From the NCBI GenBank assembly GCA_018417955.1, contig JACTVC010000033.1:434001-498000 (forward strand): a stretch of 64,000 nt of DNA, read 5' to 3'. Position numbers and translations under genes: made by a program. Positions within the stretch are counted from its first letter, which is position 1. Each line of letters starts with the position of its first letter. This DNA comes from Laccaria trichodermophora. Taxonomy: Eukaryota; Basidiomycota; Agaricomycetes; Agaricales; Hydnangiaceae. The notes beneath the pieces are model-generated. The model saw only the letters and a list, made by a program, of their open reading frames with translations, was not told where the DNA came from and ran no database searches. This document shows positions 55,450 to 64,000 of this stretch, one piece after another.

Positions 55450-55551
55450 GGGCCTTTATTTGGTTGAAAAGCAACAGACAAACGGTCATCCTTGTTCAAA
55501 CTTCAAACCAAGTTCACTTGAAGTTCACACTTGTACGATTACTTCCTTGAG

Positions 55552-56482
55552 ATGGCGGGCAGATCCGTAATCTCTTACGACGACATCACCCTGCCCCCAG
55601 CAGCGTCATCCATACAACCCCCGGCTTCCAAGAAGAGGAAGTGGAACAATAATCATAAACCAACATCGACAGTGCAACACTGGGACGACCCTACCCCAAG
55701 TATCCACGGCGGAGGTCCTTCGAACAAGCAATCTAAAGCCAAGGATAAAGAAGTAGTCTTTGATGACGATGAAGCGGAACGGGAGGACGGGGAGAGCCGT
55801 GAACTGACACACGAGGAGATTTGGGATGACTCCGCTTTGGTGGACGCTTGGAATGCTGCGATGGAAGAATACGAAGCCTATAATGGACCAGATAAGGGTT
55901 GGAAAAAAGAACCAGTGCACAAATCGCCGTTGTAAATTCTCTCCCCTTCACCCGTTGCCATTTCTCTGATTATGTTAAATTCTAGGTGGTACAACGTTCC
56001 CCCAAAGAAGAAGCCATCAAAGCCAAGAATGGAACCTGCGACTCCAATATCGTTGAACGAAGCCTCAGTTTCCGTCGAGGAGACAGACTCCAAACCCATC
56101 AATTTTGAAACCTTCGTGCCCACACACGACCCATCAACATCCGACGACCCAGCGCTAGAACCCCCAAGCATCAGCTATATACCAACTGAAGGATCTGTCC
56201 TTGGTTGTGAGGCAGGTACGATGATTAGTCAAGATGAAGCTTTTTCGCGTGCTCTGAGTGCAATGTATTGGGGCGGATACTGGACCGCCATGTACCATGT
56301 TAGTAATGTCTCTTCCCTGTCGTCCTATTTACTAACTTAGCCTACAGTGTCAGAGGCAACTTTCTGAGAATGTAATTGCCTCGACCGTGACAGCTGGGGG
56401 CAACGACCAAGCAACCGTTGACGTTGACGAAGATATGGTTTATGAGGAAGAGGAAGAAGAGTTCGTTTCGACACAAAGGTAA
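55552..56482 (+). CDS. SMN1: Survival motor neuron (SMN) homologue
   Basis: Three exons: 55552-55931, 55986-56298 and 56348-56482, with GT-AG introns of 54 and 49 bp. The protein starts MAGRSVISYDDI. The Gemin2-binding region is EEIWDDSALVDAWNAAMEEY. The C-terminal YG box is DEAFSRALSAMYWGGYWTAMYH, and an acidic tail EEEEEEFVSTQR follows. A Tudor domain is not apparent, as in other fungal SMN proteins. It acts in cytoplasmic assembly of Sm rings on snRNAs. An in-frame ATG 21 bp upstream (55531) exists, but MAGRSVISYDDI is the usual family start. The neighbouring Sm-like gene is divergently transcribed. Confidence 0.85.
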
Positions 56483-56927
56483 TTTTACGCATACCCGGAG
56501 CAGCTCGGCCCAGGTCCAGCCCCAAAAAATTGAATGTTCCCCACATGCTTTCGTCTCCATGAACGAACATGTACGTATCTCTGATTTGCCATTCCCATCA
56601 CCATCAATTGTCTGACACCGTCGCCCAAAAAATCAAGTTGCAAAGCGGCAAGCACCCACTCCTCTTCTCTCGAGTTCCAAGGGAAAGATACCTGACGTGC
56701 CGGAAGCTTTCTCCTGGGTAACTCCACGCCCTCCTTTCTAAGAGAGAACCTTGAGAAACGGCGTAGACATATCCAAATTCATGTCTCCTTGGACGAGTAT
56801 CTACGCCGTTGATCGACAAATGCAATACATGAGAGCAATACAAATACATGTAGTTAGTGGGCAGGGCAACCAGACCCTGTTCAAGTCGTGTCTTGTCGTC
56901 AATTCTATTCCACGCCGATGCAATCAA
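56483..56927. other. Convergent intergenic region
   Basis: Lies between the SMN stop and the F-box gene stop. It holds the two 3' ends; no further gene is seen. Confidence 0.5.
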
Positions 56928-57835
56928 TCACCAATCCCCGCCCTCATCCCAACCACCTTTATCCCTAACGCCCGAACTGGACAGCTTCGTCTTAGCTCTC
57001 GCCTTCCGTCCTCCAAGTGTCTTGTACATCTCCCTCATCTCGTTCTTGCTGGGCTTCGCCGCCATCTGCTGCCCCCACAATTCCTCTTTCATTTCACGAG
57101 GAGTTTGGTACCCCGAATTATTCGTGGGCGATGTGTACCCCGAACCACGGGAAAAAGGTGTCGATATCGGGGACTTTTCCCGAGCAGATTTGAGATGGAC
57201 AATCCGCTTATGCATATCAACATCAGTTGATGTTTTAGCACAAACGTGCGAAATAGAACTCACCCAGTTTTGTTTGGACTCTCGCTTTGTCCATTTTCCG
57301 GGAGGCAAACTATCGTCATGAAAGTTCTCCTTTCTATAGTGTTGAAACCAGACTATTGATCGAATGAACATACGCATGAGGAACGGATTATAAGTTACGC
57401 ACCATAATTTAAAGATTGACTTCTTGCCCATTTTTTCGATACAAGAGCGCACTTTGCCAAATCCCGAAGTCCTAACTTTGAAAAGATGCGCTGTGATACT
57501 TCAGTCGGAAGCGCTTTAAGTGGATCGCGTCTCCCGTTCGATATATGGAGTGGGCCTGGCAAAGGCCGTGAGGAAGCACCGCGAACAGGCGAGGACGGCC
57601 TGGTGCGGTCTGGAGTTCCTGGTAATGAAACCTAAAAGGACGTCGTAGATGAGTTAGACACGAATTCATCTCTCTCTGGAGCACATACGACGTTGACTAG
57701 ATCGTCGTCGGAATCGTCCTTGTCATCATCGGACATTGGTCGTTGCGAGGGTGATAAGCGCACGTTGCTGAGGCGTTTCTCTACCGGAAGGGCATCAGCG
57801 GTATGAGATCTGAGTACGTCTTGCAGCAGACTCAT
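56928..57835 (-). CDS. F-box protein
   Basis: Four exons on the minus strand. It starts MSLLQDVLRSHTADALPVEK (ATG 57833-57835) with an acidic DDDKDDSDDD stretch. An intron follows (GTATGTGCTCCAG...TTTTAG, about 57691-57634), then a Pro/Ser-rich linker and an F-box (LPTEVSQRIFSKLGLRDLAK, CALVSKKWARSQSL). A second intron lies after SLNY, then VWFQHYRKENFHDDSLPPGK. A third intron follows QNW (GTGAGTTC...CATAAG), then RIVHLKSAREKSPISTPFSR and the conserved-looking tail EMREMYKTLGGRKARAKTKL, ending GGWDEGGDW. The F-box would recruit Skp1/SCF ubiquitin ligase. No WD40 or LRR substrate domain is present. The ortholog cannot be named from sequence alone. Confidence 0.75.
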
Positions 57836-57920
57836 CGTAGCTGCAAGCGTAGGTTGTTTGCTGACGGAGGACCAACGAGGAGTGCTGACTGATGACCAAT
57901 CCACAGAAATAATCAATAAA

Positions 57921-59138
<1,218 letters not shown>

Positions 59139-62043
59139 ATGACCTCGACATTGAATATTAATCATTTGCCAAAGCCTATACTGCCAACTCATCCCCTAAG
59201 GAAAGATACATACGACGGCCACTCCGACAACTTTACCCCCATCATAATTGACAATGGTGCCACCACTCTTCGTTGGGGCTGGGGGACCGAAGATGAATCA
59301 TGGTTACCCTACCAAGGCCCAAACTGTATTGCAAAGCTCAAAGAGCGTCGTACAAACAAACCTCTTCTTCTATTTGGAGAGGCCATTGAGCTTGAAAGTG
59401 GTGCTAGAGCGCAAGCTAAAAGTCCTTGGGAGGGGGACGTGCTATTGAACTTTGACGCGATGGTATGTCCCAGGTCCTTTTGGTCTCTCAACAGCCATCC
59501 TAACACGCCGTGTCGAGACATAGGAGAACGTGTTGGATTATGTTTTCATCCAGCTCGGAATCGATCATCCCGACATAGACAACCCTGTCGTGATGACTGA
59601 AAGACTCTGCACTCCCCTCCATTCGCGAATGCGTCAGTCCACCATTACTCTGAATTGAACCCCCAAATGACATTCGATAAACGCAGTGACCTCCGAACTG
59701 ATTTTCGAACTCTACTCCTGCACTGGTTTGACCTATTGTATCGATGCCATCATGTCTTTCTACGAAAACAGCTGCAAATACCCATTATGGCGTGAATGGA
59801 ACACGGAGTGCTCGTTTAGATCCGACGGTCTTGTCCTCTCATTCAATACCGCTTCCACCTCCGTTATACCAGTATTAAATGGGAAAGGAATTCTCAGCCA
59901 TGCGAAACGGTACATCCGCCACTCTTCCTTCGACCCCACTAACTTAACCCATTCAAATGTAATTCAGGATACCCTGGGGCAGCTCCCAAGCGTCCGACTA
60001 CCTCTTGAGGTTAATCCAGCTCAAGTACCCCAACTTCCCAACACGTGTAACAACAGTTCAGACAAATGTAAAACATTCCAGTTCCATTCCCCGTTAAGCT
60101 TCACTCATTATTACGCAGTGGATGCTCCAGAACCTCTGTGAATTTTCGACTGATTATCCAGCCCTCCTTCGTCAATTGAAAGATCCTCTGAAACTACGCG
60201 CATCTGAGCAAGTGATACAATTTCCTTTTGCCCTTCCTGTTGTCGAAGAAAAAACAGAAGAAGAATTGGCAAGAATTACGGAGAAAAGGAGGGAACAGGG
60301 TCGGAAGTTGCAAGAAATGGCTGCGAAAACTCGGATGGAAAAGGTATGCACCTCACTCCCATTACTGCTCTGCGTCGTTACCAAATAGCTCTCGTAGCTC
60401 GTGCAAAAGGAGAACGATTTGCAATACCTGCTTGCTTTGAAGGAGGGGAAAGCACGGGATAGCAAGCGGGATTGGGCGGTATGCGCTCTTTGACTGGGAA
60501 TGACGACCAATGACAACCACCTCAGAATAAACTGCAAAACGAAGGTTTCGACAGCGACTCAGCCTTGAATGAGATGATCAAGAAACTCGAAAACGACGTG
60601 AAGAAAGCACGTAAGAAAGAAGCTGGGGATGGTGACGACCAGCCTGTATGTATATCTTCCTCAATGTGATGATGTCTTATATCCTCACGCCGTGTTCAGG
60701 TAGAAGAACCCACATTCAATTTAGTCGATGTCCCTGATGCTGACGTACGTTACCCCTCCATTTTACGGGGACTCTGATCTTAAACCCAAATAGCTAGACG
60801 AAGAGGGCCTCAAAGAGAAACGCAGGCAAAAGCTCTTAAAAGCCGGCTTTGAGTCACGCGCACGCGCGCGAAAAGAGAAAGAACGCGAGCGAGAAGAAAA
60901 GCAACGCGAGGAGAAGCGAGAAGAGGAAGAACGCGAAATGGATTTGAATGGTTGGGCAAGAAAGCTCAGGCAAGAGCAGGAGGTAAGTGCTGATAATTCC
61001 GTTTGACGGGTTTCCAACCAATGTACATGCCAGGTTCTGATGACGAGAATCAAAGAAAGATCAAAGAGAAAAGCGGCTCTGAGTGATAGGAAGAGCGCTG
61101 CTGCACAGGCCCGAATGAAGAGCATCGCTAACTTGGCTTCTGACGACCGCGTTCCAAAGAAGAAACGCAAAGGCGGAGGAGGTGATCCCGCGTCATTCTG
61201 CAACTTTTCTTCTACTAATACTCAGGTGCAGAGGACATGTTCGGTGCAGACGATGCCGATTGGGCCATTTATCGTAAAATCGTACGTTCAACCACCTCAG
61301 AATGTCATCATGCTTAACCTCTGGTAGAACACAGCAGCCCCCTCGTCAGACGAAGAAGACGATCTCGCCCAACTAGCCACTGTGGAACATAAGCTTCTTG
61401 CGTATGATCCAACATTCACCCCACAACATACCCATGCATCGATAGCCACCAAGCGCTCTGCCCTGCTATCAGCCTTTCGACCGACATATGAAGAAGGTGA
61501 CGTTCAAGGTGTGTTTTGTCTCCCCGTCGCCTCCCACTCTCTAACTTTGACTGCAGGCCACGCCCGTATTCATCTGTCTACGGAAAGGTGGCGAGTGTGT
61601 GAGACCTACTTTGCTCCTTCAATGGCAGGTGTCGACTCGGCTGGTTTGGGAGAGGTAATCCAAAACGTTCTAGCCCGCTTTACCGAAGAAGAGAAAGGGC
61701 GCCTTGTAAAGGTAACTTTTCTTTCCCCACTGTTATGGTAGACTGACTTTCCCTTGTAAAGAATGTATTCCTAACAGGGGCCCCGTCCCAGCTCCCTGGC
61801 CTCGTCCCGAGATTGCAAGCGACGCTCCGCCCGATACTACCTCCTGAAATGTCATTTGAGATTGTCAAGGCTAGAGATCCTGTGTTGGATGCTTATAACG
61901 GGATGGCCAGGTTTAGTCGAACCACGGACTTTAATAAAACCTGGATGTCCAGGGATGAGTATTATGAACATGGTCCAGAACGAATCCGGAGATGGTGGGG
62001 AAGCAATTGGGATAACGCATTACCCCCAAAATCAGACCGTTGA
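59139..62043 (+). CDS. ARP5: Actin-related protein 5 (INO80 complex subunit)
   Basis: A multi-exon gene, about 12 exons with introns of about 50-60 bp. The actin fold begins with PIIIDNGATTLRWGWGTEDE (phosphate-loop region), then GKGILSHAKR-IPWGSSQASD across the intron at about 59911-59968, then TTVQTN-WMLQNLCEFSTDY. A large charged, helical insertion (60240-61130: EEELARITEKRREQG, KLLKAGFESRARAR, EREREEKQREEKREE) is characteristic of Arp5. The actin C-terminal part follows: LSTERWRVCETYFAPSMAGV, LVKNVFLTGAPSQLPGLVPR, FNKTWMSRDEYYEHGPERIR. It stops at TGA 62041-62043. Arp5 with Ies6 couples INO80 ATPase activity to nucleosome sliding. The joined frame is open. Confidence 0.9.
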
Positions 62044-62307
62044 CAGATGTAATTTTTTCGCGTTGGTTTGATTACTTGTTTCCACTTCCCAACTTCGGTA
62101 TTATAAGACGGAAAAGTAACAACACAAGTCGGAAAGGAACTATTCATGACGTGAAACGTGTACCCGATTGAGCCAACAGCAGAGAAGGAGGAGTATGGTA
62201 CAGAGGTTTGGGTAATGTGACAAATGCCGCGAGGTCGTAGTCGACGCACAACAACAGAGGTCAATCCAACAACTCTTGCTACAATAATAATGACGACATA
62301 TGTCCAT
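62044..62307. other. Convergent intergenic region (ARP5 / Rab gene)
   Basis: 264 bp between two converging stops. No additional gene is seen. Confidence 0.5.
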
Positions 62308-63209
<902 letters not shown>

Positions 63210-64000
63210 GATAGAACGGGCTTCAGGAGTGAATGTCAGAATACAAAGTGTGTCTTCGTCAAGTTGGGCGACGTACTTGAGGTCAAGGGTGCTGAGAGAA
63301 ACTGCGGCAGATGATCGTAAGTAGGAACACCGTTTCGACTCCGCACGTGTGGCTGTGTAGATCACAAACAAGCTTCCATGTCGACAACTTTTTCATCCGT
63401 CACACCTCTGTAGCGGGTATTACTTACCCCAACATACGTGTGGTACTCACACACTTTCGGTGAATATGACTTCACTTTTTATGGTAATTCTGCTTTTTTC
63501 TTCCAATTTCACTGGACTGAAATTGGTTTTCCAAGGCCATCCTATGCACGTCTGGATGTGTTGTCGCGTTGTTGCGAGATTGTAAGTTGGACGACTTCCC
63601 GAAATATATTTACCACTTCTCTTTGATACGATTAGACTCAACGAATCGTGAATGTTTCGATTGGTTCCGCCACGATCGGTCCGCAACCAAGCGCCTACCT
63701 AACCTCGGCGACTTCAAGCGAAACGTTCCCTTGACCCAGCTTGACCGTTCTTTTTTGGAGAAAAAATAGCCCAGATAATTTCATTGGAGGCTTCTTTCGT
63801 TTGTTCTTCCGTCCAACTCTGGGAAAGACTACCTCCCGTCTACCTAAAAGCAATTCAGAAAGTGAATCGCCCAAAGTCTTCTTTCCTGCGCCACAATAGT
63901 AGCGCTAAGGGTCATGCCACCTGCCTCGTTTCTGCGCAGCTTATACGCCTACAATCATCTTTTTCCCATACAACTCCAGCGAGCTATCTAGACTTTCCAC
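63210..64000. other. Upstream region of the Rab gene, no further gene recognised
   Basis: About 790 bp with only short frames. It probably holds the Rab promoter, its 5' UTR and perhaps the edge of the next gene outside the window. Confidence 0.4.

Noticed and set aside
63438..63769. Short open frames near the right edge
   Set aside because: No domain, no conserved start and no clear splice partners; may be the 5' region of a gene outside the window.

Overview
The window is nuclear DNA of an Agaricomycete-type basidiomycete fungus. Six ordinary eukaryotic genes with short (about 50 bp) GT-AG introns lie at 55.1-63.2 kb: NAA38-like, SMN, an F-box protein, DPM1, ARP5 and a Sec4/Rab8 GTPase. 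The other 55 kb is a transposon island of families typical of mushrooms: a Helitron with a C-terminal cysteine protease, a KDZ transposase, a chromodomain Ty3/gypsy element, Mutator-like elements carrying Ulp1-type proteases, and several non-autonomous elements. I see no prokaryotic features, tRNA, rRNA or CRISPR array.

Layout. 1-4176: one large palindrome built of satellite arrays, continuing off the left edge. 4.4-15.5 kb: a Helitron gene broken by copies of a roughly 1.16-kb non-coding element that I call E. 16.0-18.3 kb: a KDZ transposase lacking its N-terminal domain. 18.5-35.6 kb: another E copy split by a gypsy element (LTRs 19471-19704 and 35234-35467, TSD CAAAT). The gypsy is split by a 10.2-kb MULE (21625-31785, TSD GACAAAAAT). 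That MULE contains a smaller inverted MULE of the same family (28863-31307, TSD TAAAACTTC), which itself holds a hAT-like MITE (29741-30381, TSD CCATCTCC). 35.6-37.2 kb: simple repeats, a near-perfect hairpin and a fragment of a transposon protein. 37.2-41.7 kb: a long-TIR element holding decayed, host-like spliced sequence. 41.7-51.3 kb: an almost exact inverted copy of 7391-16962, in which x pairs with 58686-x without any net indel. 51.3-55 kb: repeats and a small mariner-like element. 55-64 kb: the gene-dense flank.

Main results. (1) E behaves like a non-autonomous Helitron-type element: it sits between A and T without a target duplication, has a 3'-terminal hairpin, and computational removal at two sites restores the reading frame of the autonomous Helitron it interrupts. 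(2) The 9.57-kb inverted duplication starts exactly at the 5' terminus of an E copy and ends inside the KDZ gene against the tip of a TIR element. This pattern would be expected if rolling-circle transposition from E read past its own 3' end. (3) The TSDs give an unambiguous order of nested insertions: E, gypsy, MULE, inner MULE, MITE. (4) The MULE keeps its SWIM zinc finger away from the transposase, in a convergent gene with two Ulp1-like domains.

No TE gene seen here looks fully functional, because frameshifts, CGA-to-TGA-type stops, a lost RT catalytic Asp and a lost Walker A region are all visible. The host genes at 55-63 kb appear intact.
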